From Acidobacteriota bacterium (lineage in GTDB: Bacteria > Acidobacteriota > Thermoanaerobaculia > Multivoradales > JAHZIX01): a stretch of 64,000 bases of DNA. The stretch lies in the NCBI GenBank assembly GCA_034211275.1, contig JAXHTF010000004.1, positions 25,106 through 89,105 of the forward strand. Reading direction: 5' to 3'. The position numbers and the translations under genes are program-made. Shown here piece by piece: positions 1-7,497 of this stretch (positions are counted from its first letter, which is position 1; every line of letters starts with the position of its first letter). A model generated the notes under the pieces. That model saw only the letters and a program-made list of their open reading frames with translations. It made no database searches and was not told where the DNA came from.

Positions 1-93
1 ATACAACACCATCTCTCAGATTCGCTTGGCGGACGCGATGCTGCCCAGGCCCTCCTGAAAGAAGCGGGCCTTCCATGGCTGAGAATGCCGTAA
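1..93 (+). CDS. C-terminal end of a cassette ORF (partial)
   Basis: An open frame enters from the left edge and stops at TAA, giving about 30 residues that end in LPWLRMP. It is followed by half of an attC-like site, so it is most simply the 3' end of the gene in the preceding integron cassette. No family can be recognised from so short a piece. Confidence 0.4.
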   Translation: MQHHLSDSLGGRDAAQALLKEAGLPWLRMP

Positions 94-139
94 GTGCCGA
101 TGGTATCCTCTCCGAGGATCGATGTCGCATATCCCTGCG

Positions 140-187
140 CCCAAACGGACGGCTGGCGCCGCCGCTTGGCTTGAAACGTTCTGCGGC
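140..187 (+). other. attC-like site, 3' half (end of the preceding cassette)
   Basis: The segment ends in GTTCTGCGGC at 178-187, the same R'-type box that ends the next two sites. The start of the following cassette (GTTCTGCGGCT) is the reverse complement of the start of that cassette's own attC (AGCCGCAGAAC near 1030). This is the relation expected when an integrase inserts circular cassettes. The left half of this site is not clear. Confidence 0.6.
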
Positions 188-209
188 TAAGAGGACCAGC
201 TAGGCCGGC

Positions 210-983
210 ATGAAAGATGGATCTGATTTCTGCAAGCTGTGCCGCGAAGCCAAAGATCTGGCGGACTCCCACATTGTGCCCGAGTTTATCTATAAACCTC
301 TCTACGATGAGAAGCCACGGCGAATGCTCTCTGCAACTAGTACAGATGAAGGAGTCCAACTCGGCTTCCCCCAAAAAGGAATCCGCGAACAACTACTTTG
401 CGTCGATTGCGAGCAGTATCTTAATAGAAGCTTTGAGCAGAAATCTCTAGCGACGTGGCGGACTCTCTCGGGAGAGCAACCGGGCTCAAGGCTGAAGCTC
501 ACCGAGTGTACTGACAGTCAGGGAGATCAACAGCTTATCCTTGAAGGTCACGATTACGCTAGCCTCAAACTGTTACTCCTGTCTATCTTGTGGCGAGCTA
601 GCGTATCAAGCCTGCAAACGTATGGGGATGTCCGCCTAGGCCCTCACGAAGAGTCCATCAGAGGAATGATTCTGAATCAGAATCCTGGTGAAGAGTGTGA
701 GTACCCTGTCATCCTGTACATCCTGGATGACGAAGACCTACGTAACATGCCACCACCCAGTCAGGGTAGAATGAAAGGGCATCGGGTTTATCAATTTCTT
801 TTAGCACGGGTCCTAGTCATCACATTCGTTACTGGGCACCTCAAGCAAGAGAGCTTCTTCAACTACGCTCTGAGAGATAGCTCGCCCCTGCGAATACCAA
901 TCGTGAAAGCCGCCGAGCTGCCGATAATCAAGGAAGCTGTCAGGGTATGGAAGACGATCAAACCGCCTGGTGAACTGATTTAA
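210..983 (+). CDS. Cassette protein with HNH-like zinc-binding N-terminus
   Basis: This is a 257-residue protein. Its N-terminus has C8-x2-C11, then DSHIVPEF (H21) and C64-x2-C67-E, the arrangement seen in HNH-endonuclease-like zinc modules (CxxC, SHI[IV]P, CxxCE). The rest has no motif I recognise and no membrane segment or signal peptide. A nuclease or DNA-binding role is possible from the fold only; no complete HNH catalytic triad could be assigned. The gene fills one integron cassette and is followed by an attC site. No strong ribosome-binding site precedes the ATG, which is common in cassettes. Confidence 0.75.
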   Translation: MKDGSDFCKLCREAKDLADSHIVPEFIYKPLYDEKPRRMLSATSTDEGVQLGFPQKGIREQLLCVDCEQYLNRSFEQKSLATWRTLSGEQPGSRLKLTECTDSQGDQQLILEGHDYASLKLLLLSILWRASVSSLQTYGDVRLGPHEESIRGMILNQNPGEECEYPVILYILDDEDLRNMPPPSQGRMKGHRVYQFLLARVLVITFVTGHLKQESFFNYALRDSSPLRIPIVKAAELPIIKEAVRVWKTIKPPGELI

Positions 984-1030
984 TCGTCTAAAGTAATTCT
1001 CAGAAGAGGGAGGTAGTGCCGTGAAGAAGA

Positions 1031-1163
1031 GCCGCAGAACAAGGCGCATGCAAAGGGACGCCACAGCCGTATCCATCGGCCGTAGTGGTCGTGGGCTGGT
1101 GACTTCGCTGGCCATCAACAGCTGGCTGAAGGGGCGCCCCTGATGCGCAATCCGTTCTGCGGC
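1031..1163 (+). other. attC recombination site (cassette 1)
   Basis: Nested inverted repeats are visible. The outer arms GCCGCAGAAC (1031-1040) and GTTCTGCGGC (1154-1163) are perfect complements. The inner arms GCGCAT (1044-1049) and ATGCGC (1143-1148) are separated from the outer arms by 3 and 5 nt, as in the R''-L''...L'-R' plan of attC sites. The central part is long, giving about 130 bp in total. The outer box keeps the invariant AAC/GTT but not the full RYYYAAC consensus. Confidence 0.8.
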
Positions 1164-1209
1164 TTGCTCTCCGATGCGACTAAGAGCCACCTCCCAATAA
1201 GGCTAGACC

Positions 1210-1602
1210 ATGACATATTTTAGAGATTTGACAACTCACACGTACACTGCGGGCGAAGAAGAGAGCGGTGTATTGAACGTTGGCTGGCTTGGTGAAGAGC
1301 GCCCATATCCCACCGGACAGACCTTCCCAGAATTCCATCAGGCCCTTGAAGAAATCTGTGCAAGGCCGATTCTCCTGCACCGTGGCTTTCACGACTGCGA
1401 ATTTTGTCCACAAGATTCAAACGTGAATCCACCTTGGTCGACAATCGGCAACGGCCAGATTCGCGTGCTCGGCCAGAACGGAGTGTGGTACTCCGCGCCA
1501 ACGATGGTTCATCACTACGTGACGAAGCATAACTATAAACCTCCCGAAGAGTTCGTTGAGGCGGTATTGAACCCAAAACGAATCGCCGAGGATGAGACGT
1601 GA
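1210..1602 (+). CDS. Cassette protein, DUF7919-like
   Basis: This is a 130-residue soluble protein starting MTYFRDLT, with NVGWLG, RGFHDCEFC, GNGQIRV and a C-terminal HHYVTKHNY...PPEEF block. These match a small conserved family of unknown function (YFxDLT, NVGWL, H-C-x2-C, GNGEIRV, HYVxxHxYxPP) that I associate with DUF7919. That family often occurs as single-gene integron cassettes, which fits its position here between two attC sites. The conserved His and Cys residues could bind a metal. Function is unknown. Confidence 0.8.
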   Translation: MTYFRDLTTHTYTAGEEESGVLNVGWLGEERPYPTGQTFPEFHQALEEICARPILLHRGFHDCEFCPQDSNVNPPWSTIGNGQIRVLGQNGVWYSAPTMVHHYVTKHNYKPPEEFVEAVLNPKRIAEDET

Positions 1603-1617
1603 CTACTAACTTGAAGC

Positions 1618-1684
1618 GCCGCAGAACCACGCTGCTGAAGCTGGTGACTAGCGCCACCGCTTAGCAGCCACACCGTTCTGCGCA
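1618..1684 (+). other. attC recombination site (cassette 2)
   Basis: A compact site of about 67 bp. The outer arms are GCCGCAGAAC (1618-1627) and GTTCTGCGC (1675-1683). The inner arms are GCTGCT (1631-1636) and AGCAGC (1663-1668), with 3- and 6-nt spacers. The left arm complements the first bases of its own cassette (GTTCTGCGGC at 1154). Confidence 0.85.
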
Positions 1685-1771
1685 GATTCCTCAGCCGCAG
1701 GCCACAGCCTTGCAGCGGATGCCTTATGCCACGGGCACCGAGCGGATGTTGTTGAGAGGAAACCTAGTAAA

Positions 1772-2353
1772 ATGAGTAAGCTAAGGCAGTTCTCAGGGTT
1801 CATAGCTGGAATGGCTTTCGTTGCTGACCTGATAACCATAGCTTCATTCATTTACGGTGCATTCTTTCGAGACGCAGCCTTGTCTGGGGAAGGTGTTAAG
1901 AGCCATGTTGCGCTCATCGTAGTCATATTCATCTTTGCGGTACTCCTGGCGCGATACGCGAGGAGCGAAGCGAAGGGGCTTGATTGGGTATGGTCGCTTT
2001 TCGCATGGCTGTATGTCTTGTATGGAGCAGTTATTCTGGCGTTTGTGGTCTATGAGGGGATGTACTTCCAAGCTATCACTTGGGAGTGGCTGGCTGTGAA
2101 TCTAACGCTTGTGACGCTAACCGCTGGCTTGGGCTTCATAGTCATGGCTCTCGTGTCGAAGAAAAAGTTGGTGCACTTTGCTGCGCCTTTCATGGTTGTT
2201 GCTCTAGAGCATATTGGCTTATGGGTAGTGAAGGTGGTTAGAGGAAAGTTGTTCCTGTTCGACGCGCAGTTTGGCTATGAAACCCTTCTATTTCTGTACT
2301 CTGGGGCGCTAATTGCAGCACTTCTTGGTCTCGGAAGGCAGCAGGCTCAGTGA
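1772..2353 (+). CDS. Cassette-encoded polytopic membrane protein
   Basis: This is a 193-residue hydrophobic protein with about five or six predicted membrane segments, near residues 8-30, 45-62, 70-95, 108-128, 135-155 and 170-187. No transporter or enzyme motif was recognised. Base composition is visibly lower in GC than the core genes nearby, as expected for a recently acquired cassette. It sits alone between two attC sites; function is unknown. Confidence 0.7.
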   Translation: MSKLRQFSGFIAGMAFVADLITIASFIYGAFFRDAALSGEGVKSHVALIVVIFIFAVLLARYARSEAKGLDWVWSLFAWLYVLYGAVILAFVVYEGMYFQAITWEWLAVNLTLVTLTAGLGFIVMALVSKKKLVHFAAPFMVVALEHIGLWVVKVVRGKLFLFDAQFGYETLLFLYSGALIAALLGLGRQQAQ

Positions 2354-2373
2354 GGTCTGATGAAATCCTGGTT

Positions 2374-2438
2374 GCTGCGCATAGCAACTCGCTAGAGCGG
2401 GCACGCTGCGCGCCCCGCTCAGCCCAAGGCCGTTGAAC
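2374..2438 (+). other. attC recombination site (cassette 3)
   Basis: The left arm CTGCGCATAGCAAC resembles the complement of its cassette start (GTTCTGCGCAG at 1675) with small changes. The inner stem is AGCGGG (near 2396) with CCCGCT (near 2414). The right end carries GTTGAAC (2432-2438), an exact GTTRRRY crossover box. Confidence 0.75.
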
Positions 2439-2451
2439 GACAGGAAGGTGA

Positions 2452-2790
2452 ATGAAGCGAAATAGAATGTTGGATTGGGAAGCGCGAGGGCGACATCGCT
2501 CGGGAATTGATCCGGTACTATCGGAAGTAGATCCGGTCTTGGATGTAGCTCTCGATGTCTTGGCGAGGGCGCAGATTGCCACGATGTCACCCCTCGAGAT
2601 GGGTCAACTCGTCTATCCGCAAGCGCGGCCGGTGCCGATTGAGCAAGTGCCAGATGCCGTAGTTCGGGAGCACCTCACTCGATACTCTCGTCGTGAACTG
2701 GAGCGAGGACAGTTCTTCGAGGTGGTGCAAGGAAAATTCACCTTTTTCATGGACCACGAAGCCAAGAGAAAGCGCGAGGCAAGCTCGTGA
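2452..2790 (+). CDS. Cassette protein of unknown function
   Basis: This is a 112-residue charged soluble protein with no motif I recognise. The first bases of the cassette (GTTGAACGACAG at 2432) are the reverse complement of the bases just after the stop codon (CTGTCGTTCAAT) at 11 of 12 positions. That is strong evidence that gene plus flanks form one mobile cassette. The basic, lysine/arginine-rich C-terminus could contact nucleic acid, but this is only a guess. Confidence 0.65.
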   Translation: MKRNRMLDWEARGRHRSGIDPVLSEVDPVLDVALDVLARAQIATMSPLEMGQLVYPQARPVPIEQVPDAVVREHLTRYSRRELERGQFFEVVQGKFTFFMDHEAKRKREASS

Positions 2791-2796
2791 GCTGTC

Positions 2797-2856
2797 GTTC
2801 AATCCAGCCCCTGGACCGGCCAGCTGGCGCCTCCGGTGGGGGCATCAACGTTGGGC
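2797..2856 (+). other. attC recombination site (cassette 4)
   Basis: A classic 60-bp site. GTTCAAT (2797-2803) forms the left outer box and GTTGGGC (2850-2856) the right box, an exact GTTRRRY. GCCCC and CCGG blocks pair across the centre. The left box complements this cassette's own start box GTTGAAC at 2432 apart from one base. The MITE begins 4 bp after this site. Confidence 0.85.
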
Positions 2857-2860
2857 GCCC

Positions 2861-3026
2861 CTAGCAGCCCGTGGCAAGAGTCAGACGCCAGCGAGAGCGA
2901 GCAATTTTTCGCCGAATCAAGGCCGGAAAACCGCAGGCGATGCGAGTATCGGCGAGGTTTTCGAACGAAGATTCGGCGGAAAAGGGCCGCTCGCAGCGCG
3001 GCTCGACTTCTGCCACGGGCTGCTAG
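2861..3026. mobile_element. MITE-like hairpin element, complete copy
   Basis: The 166-bp element is bounded by CTAG on both sides (2861-2864 and 3023-3026), which looks like a 4-bp target duplication. Its terminal inverted repeats begin CAGCCCGTGGCA. Inside, TTCGCCGAATC pairs with GATTCGGCGGAA and GGAAAACC with GGTTTTC, so the whole element can fold into one long hairpin. It has no coding capacity. The tips resemble the ends of the IS1182-type element at 24912-26410, and a near-identical inverted copy begins at 63875. Confidence 0.85.
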
Positions 3027-3050
3027 CTTGACTGCTGTAGACTTAGGCTC

Positions 3051-3320
3051 ATGTCCGCGCGGAAGAAGCTTCTCGACCAGATCCTCCGCGGGACCGCCGA
3101 TGCCAATGTCCCGTTTCAGCGGCTCTGCTCCCTCCTCCGGAATCTGGGTTTTGACGAGCGGACCAAAGGCAGCCACCACATCTTCACGATGGAGGGCATT
3201 CCGGAGATCTTGAACCTGCAGCCCAAAGGAGCCAAGGCCAAGGCCAAGGCCTACCAGGTTCGCCAGGTCCGGGATGTCATCCTGAAATACCGTCTCGCTG
3301 GAGGAAATGATGAGCGGTAA
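3051..3320 (+). CDS. hicA: HicA-family toxin
   Basis: This 89-residue protein has the layout of HicA mRNA interferases: a short double-stranded-RNA-binding-like fold with a conserved glycine-histidine motif (KGSHHIF, where the His is catalytic in the family) and a basic C-terminus. It would cleave mRNA when free of its antitoxin. It overlaps the following hicB by 14 bp, the usual toxin-first order. The start codon lies only 24 bp beyond the MITE, so the MITE has replaced or become part of the upstream regulatory DNA. Confidence 0.85.
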   Translation: MSARKKLLDQILRGTADANVPFQRLCSLLRNLGFDERTKGSHHIFTMEGIPEILNLQPKGAKAKAKAYQVRQVRDVILKYRLAGGNDER

Positions 3321-3528
3321 GCCTCGATACGAAGTCATCATCTATTGGAGCGATGAGGATGACGCCTTCATCGCCGAGGTGCCGGAGCTTCCGGGCTGTG
3401 CGGCGGACGGCCAGACCTACGAAGCGGCGCTCGCGAACGTGCAAGTCATTATCGCCGAGTGGATCGAAACCGCTGAGGAGCTCGGGCGGCCGATCCCGGA
3501 ACCCCGTGGAAGACTCATGTTCGCTTAG
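3307..3528 (+). CDS. hicB: HicB-family antitoxin
   Basis: This 73-residue protein carries the HicB fold signature: YEVIIYWSDEDDAFIAEVPELPGC, then a DG-x-T-Y-E-A block and an IxxWIETAEELGRPIPEP tail. It neutralises HicA by direct binding. There are two adjacent in-frame ATGs (3307 and 3310); a GGAGG just upstream fits the second slightly better. It is a short HicB without a separate C-terminal DNA-binding domain, so autoregulation by this protein alone is uncertain. Confidence 0.85.
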   Translation: MMSGKPRYEVIIYWSDEDDAFIAEVPELPGCAADGQTYEAALANVQVIIAEWIETAEELGRPIPEPRGRLMFA

Positions 3529-3623
3529 GCTCCGCGCTCAACCAAGCGCCTGCACCGGGCGGCGCGCGCCGCCCGGTGCAGGGCAAGAGACATTGGCCAC
3601 TGCCTTGCGACCCCCCGACCCAA

Positions 3624-3758
3624 CCCCGCAGCCACGGCCTGACCCTCCCCAGCACCGATCTCCTCATCGCCGCCTGCGCCCGCCACCACGATCTTGCCCT
3701 GCTGCACCGGGATCGCCACTTCGAGCTGCTGGCGGAGGCGGTGCCGGTCTCTTCTTGA
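3624..3758 (+). pseudogene. PIN-domain (VapC-type) toxin remnant
   Basis: The frame encodes GLTLPSTDLLIAACARHHD followed by LLHRDRHFELLAE. This matches the C-terminal half of VapC-like PIN ribonucleases, including two of the acidic metal ligands. The N-terminal half with the first catalytic aspartate is missing, and the upstream sequence in this frame is low complexity. It is most likely a decayed toxin gene in the same stability-gene neighbourhood as hicAB. Confidence 0.6.
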
Positions 3759-3794
3759 GGTTGGCCACCCGGCGACCGCTTTCACCACGGACTC

Positions 3795-6020
3795 TCAGGC
3801 GGCGTTGTCCTGTTTCGGGGCTGTTGGTGAGGTGGGCTGGAAAAGCTTTTCTAGCTCTTCGAACGCAGGGTACTTTTCACTCTTGGTGAAGCGCATCTCG
3901 AGCTCTTCCCAGGTTTTCTCGATCCATTTCTTGTCCTTTTCGGACAGGTACCAGGACAGAGGTGGATTGGCGCCGGGACCTTTACAGTCCTGGGGTGGCT
4001 GGATCACGACGGGAAGCACTTTGCTGGGCCGGGAGTTCTCGTTCTCGAAGTCCTCGGAGTCATCGGAGATCGTGCCGATGAGGGCCTGGAGCTCGAGGCT
4101 GTTGCGCCAAAGTTGCGAGGAGGTTCTGACCTTCTCGAGGGTGCGCGCCGGGGCGGTGGTGGACTCGAGCCAGCTGAGCAGTCCTGCCTCTCTACTCTGG
4201 CCAGAGCTTTCGCACGGCTCCGGGAAGGCGTTGACCTGGATGAACACGATCTTGGAGAACTGGTCGAGCACCTCCTCCTCGTTCATTGCCAGGATCCATT
4301 CGATGGCGCTGACGACGCCCTGGTTGTCGAAGTAGCCCCCGTCGGCAGCGTGGAAGCGTGCGAGTCGTAGTTTCTCGTTGCCCTTATCGTCCCATTGCGG
4401 ACGGGCCACGGGAGTAACAAACGGGAAGGTGGAGGACAACCGGGCGGCGGTGACGGTAGGAAGGTCGAGAAGGTTCCCAGAGACATCGGTCAGCGAGCGA
4501 GGAGCGGTTCCACGAGGGGGTTCAAACAGGTCTTGGTCCTTCGGTCCATTGTCGGCTCGCAGCTTCGCTACGTCGAAAGTCGCGAGCTGGAGCTGTCGCC
4601 CATCCTCGACGATCGTGGAGTTGAAGACCACCGAGGGAAGCCAGCCCTCGCGCGTTCCCTTCATCCAGTCCGAGAGCCAGGGGCCGTTCTCCCCGAGGTC
4701 CTCCGGCAGGAGTTTTTGCTGCTTGGCGTTTCTTAGCCAGGCCCGCTCCATGGCCCAGGCTCGATCCTTGTGCTTCTTGACGAAGAATGGAAAGAAGGCG
4801 CGGAGGAAATCCGGGTAAATCAAGCCCCAGGCGGTGGCTTCGAGGCTGCTCGCCTTGGCGGCCTCGCGGATGGAGGCGAGGGTTTCTCGGTCGGGGGCCG
4901 CCTGCTCGGGATCGAAGCCGTGGAGATAGTGGAAGAGGCCGGCGCTGCCGCCGGAAACCGAGCTGACCAAGTAGATGGAACGGGTGAAATCTTCGCCGAA
5001 GCGCTCCTGAAGCCCGGTGAGGACCTGCGCGGTCCAGGCCGCAGCCTGAATACCACCCCCGGAGGCCGCCACTACCGTGAGCACCGGCTTCTCGTCTCTC
5101 AGGCCTTGTCGCTGCAAGTCCAAACGGGCTTGTAAGGCTTGAACAGCTTCCGGTGGGTCGGTCTCCAGCTGTTTGACGCTGAAGTAGTGGTCCTTGGGAG
5201 CAACAAATCCCAGAATGATCAGGCCCGCGAGGAGACCCAAGAGCACCGGAACGCGGTAGCGGTCGAGATAGAAACTGACACCGCTGAAGAAGGAGACCAG
5301 AAGCATGAACCAGCCGAGGATATAGACCAGGGTCGGCGCTAGCTGAGGGGATTCTTCGAGCGAAGGCTCAAGGCCGAAATAGCCACCGATGTAGAAGGAA
5401 ATCAAGATTCCCAGCGTCGTGAAAGCCAGAGCTTGGCCCGGCTGTAGCCCCTGCTGACCCTCGTCGTAGAATCCCGGCCCGAAGACACGCAAGGGCCGGG
5501 TGAGGGGGCGCTTCACCCTCCGTTGCAGAGAGGGCAGGAGCTTCCGGACGAAGAAGCCGCGGACTTTCTCGATGAGGACGATCACCAGAGCGGCGGCGAG
5601 GATTCCAGCGGCGATGGCGAGGGCCGCGTACCAGTAGCAGAAGCCATCCTCCTCCGGGGTGTTCTGGAGGCCGAGTGCGGCGATCAGGATGAGCGCCGCT
5701 GGCTGAGCGACAAACCCACGATAGGCGGTGGCATTGTCGAGCCAGCTAGGGAGCTTCAGGGGACGGACCTGGAAGCGAATCTCCGCCAGCTTCCAAATGG
5801 TCAGGAGCAGCAGGCCGCAGAGACTGGCAAAGAGGCAGGCGAAGAAGGCGCTCAGGGCGAGCTGCTTGAGATTTCCCATCAGCATCATGTTGGTGAGCGT
5901 CGAAGGGCCGCAAAGGCCGAAGAATCCGAGGGCGATCAAGGCGAAAAGACCGAGGATGGGGACCCGCGCCAAGAACAGGTGAGAGACGACAACGGCCCAG
6001 GACGACATCGGCTGTTTCAT
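3795..6020 (-). CDS. Membrane-anchored patatin-like phospholipase
   Basis: This is a 741-residue protein. The N-terminal ~300 residues hold about eight hydrophobic segments, so the enzyme is membrane embedded. The C-terminal part has patatin features: a glycine-rich oxyanion loop (AASGGGIQAAAW), a nucleophile elbow (SSVSGGSAGL) and the dyad aspartate motif ADGGYFDNQG. Family members hydrolyse acyl esters of phospholipids with a Ser-Asp dyad. It stands alone, convergent with the toxin cluster and divergent from the hydrogenase operon. The fused multi-pass domain is unlike secreted or soluble patatins. Substrate is unknown. Confidence 0.8.
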   Translation of the reverse strand: MKQPMSSWAVVVSHLFLARVPILGLFALIALGFFGLCGPSTLTNMMLMGNLKQLALSAFFACLFASLCGLLLLTIWKLAEIRFQVRPLKLPSWLDNATAYRGFVAQPAALILIAALGLQNTPEEDGFCYWYAALAIAAGILAAALVIVLIEKVRGFFVRKLLPSLQRRVKRPLTRPLRVFGPGFYDEGQQGLQPGQALAFTTLGILISFYIGGYFGLEPSLEESPQLAPTLVYILGWFMLLVSFFSGVSFYLDRYRVPVLLGLLAGLIILGFVAPKDHYFSVKQLETDPPEAVQALQARLDLQRQGLRDEKPVLTVVAASGGGIQAAAWTAQVLTGLQERFGEDFTRSIYLVSSVSGGSAGLFHYLHGFDPEQAAPDRETLASIREAAKASSLEATAWGLIYPDFLRAFFPFFVKKHKDRAWAMERAWLRNAKQQKLLPEDLGENGPWLSDWMKGTREGWLPSVVFNSTIVEDGRQLQLATFDVAKLRADNGPKDQDLFEPPRGTAPRSLTDVSGNLLDLPTVTAARLSSTFPFVTPVARPQWDDKGNEKLRLARFHAADGGYFDNQGVVSAIEWILAMNEEEVLDQFSKIVFIQVNAFPEPCESSGQSREAGLLSWLESTTAPARTLEKVRTSSQLWRNSLELQALIGTISDDSEDFENENSRPSKVLPVVIQPPQDCKGPGANPPLSWYLSEKDKKWIEKTWEELEMRFTKSEKYPAFEELEKLFQPTSPTAPKQDNAA

Positions 6021-6360
6021 GGGTGACCTCGTTGGCTCAGTTTCAGGACTCTGATTCGAACAAGCAGCTGTACAGATCTCGGGGGAGAGCTCGGGATCTC
6101 GTAGGGATGAGACGGTCCTATCCTGAGCTTTTCCCCATTCGCTTGCTCGGCTCTCGTAGAAGACTGTTCCTTCGCCAGCCTATCTGCAAGCTGTGGATCA
6201 GGCCGTAGCTTCGGCCGCAGCGGCAGAGCTTTGCCGCCGCTCGTCCTACCCCGAGAGGTAGGGGAGTCACTACCCCCCGGCGTATTCCAAAACACCCCCG
6301 CGGATGTTTTGACCTTCTGCTTCGAAAGGCATACTCGGAAAAAATCAGGAGGGAACGCCC
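6021..6360 (+). promoter_or_regulatory. Intergenic region, presumed hydrogenase operon promoter
   Basis: About 340 bp separate the divergent patatin and hydrogenase genes, so promoters for both should lie here. Small dyads are visible, e.g. CCTACC-CCGAGA-GGTAGG at about 6244-6261 and AGCGGCA...TGCCGCCGCT near 6218-6240. A strong ribosome-binding site (AGGAGGG) lies about 8 nt before the hyaA ATG. I see no clear sigma-54 or FNR site. Confidence 0.5.
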
Positions 6361-7497
6361 ATGGCTCAAGAACGCCCCTGGATCCTCGACGAGTTACGCC
6401 GGAAAGGTGTCTCTCGCCGCGACTTTCTTCGCTTTTGCGGGATCATGGCTGGAGCTCTGGCCTTGCCCAAATCCGTTGGGGCCCAAATGGCCCAGGCTTT
6501 GGAGAACACCCGCAAGCCCATTCTGGTGTGGCTCGAATTTCAGGACTGCGCGGGCAACACCGAATCCTTCCTCCGGGCCAGCCGGCCCAGCGTAGCCGAC
6601 ATCATTCTCGACGTTCTCTCCGTGGACTACCACGAGACCATCATGGCCGCCGCCGGTCATCAGGCGGAGGCGAATCTGCATGGGGTGGTGGAGGAGTATG
6701 CGGGCCAGTATCTGGCGGTGGTGGAAGGCTCCATCCCCACCGGGGCCAACGGCGCCTATTGCACCGTCGGCGGCCGCTCGGCGCTGGACATCGCCCGGGA
6801 GGTTTGCGGTCATGCTGCGGCGACCATCGCCATCGGCACCTGCGCCGCCTACGGCGGGATTCCGGCGGCAGCGCCCAACCCCACCGGCGCCTTGGGAGTC
6901 AAGGACGCCCTGCCGGAGCTCGACACGGTGGTCAACCTGCCCGCCTGCCCGGCCAACGGCGAGAACCTCGCCGCCCTCATCGTCTACTACCTGACCTACG
7001 ACCGCTGGCCGCCCCTGGACCACTACGGCCGGCCCCTCTTCGCCTACGGCAAGAGCATCCACGACAACTGCGAGCGCCGCGCCCATTACGACGCGGGGCA
7101 GTACGTGGAGCAATGGGGCGATCTGGGGCACCGCCAGGGGTACTGCCTGTACAAGGTGGGCTGCAAGGGTCCGGTGACCTATCAGAACTGTCCCAACATC
7201 GGCTGGAACGAGGGGACCAATTGGCCCATCGGCTGCGGGCATCCGTGCATCGGCTGCGCCGAGCCGGACTTCTGGGACAAGATGACCCCCTTCTACGCTC
7301 ACCTCAGCGGGGTTCCCGGTTTCGGCGTGCAGTCCAACATCGACCGCATCGGTCTGTGGGCCACCGCCGGCGTCGGCGCCGCCTTTGCCGGCCACGGGCT
7401 GGTGCAGATCGGCCGCACCATGGCCGCCAAGCGCGCCCACAAGGCTGACGCCGAACCGGTCTCCGACGCTGCAGCGGAGAAAGGAGAAGAGTCATGA
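6361..7497 (+). CDS. hyaA: Uptake [NiFe]-hydrogenase small subunit
   Basis: This 378-residue subunit carries the iron-sulfur relay of a group 1 membrane-bound H2-oxidising enzyme. A Tat signal (SRRDFLRFCG, residues 18-27) exports the folded enzyme, and a C-terminal hydrophobic helix (~328-350) anchors it. Cluster ligands are visible: C63, C161 (GTCAAYGG) and C196 (CPANGE) for the proximal cluster; H234, C237, C262 and C268 for the distal cluster; C277, C296 and C299 (GCGHPCIGCAEPDFWD) for the medial cluster. The usual fourth proximal ligand (second Cys of CxxC) is Asn66 (CAGN). The two extra cysteines of O2-tolerant group 1d enzymes are absent. First gene of a 12-gene operon; overlaps hyaB by ATGA. 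Confidence 0.95.
   Translation: MAQERPWILDELRRKGVSRRDFLRFCGIMAGALALPKSVGAQMAQALENTRKPILVWLEFQDCAGNTESFLRASRPSVADIILDVLSVDYHETIMAAAGHQAEANLHGVVEEYAGQYLAVVEGSIPTGANGAYCTVGGRSALDIAREVCGHAAATIAIGTCAAYGGIPAAAPNPTGALGVKDALPELDTVVNLPACPANGENLAALIVYYLTYDRWPPLDHYGRPLFAYGKSIHDNCERRAHYDAGQYVEQWGDLGHRQGYCLYKVGCKGPVTYQNCPNIGWNEGTNWPIGCGHPCIGCAEPDFWDKMTPFYAHLSGVPGFGVQSNIDRIGLWATAGVGAAFAGHGLVQIGRTMAAKRAHKADAEPVSDAAAEKGEES

Noticed and set aside
6361-7497. O2-tolerant group 1d hydrogenase
   Set aside because: The supernumerary cysteines expected in the CTCC motif and after GTCAxx are absent (CAGN and GTCAAYGG are seen).
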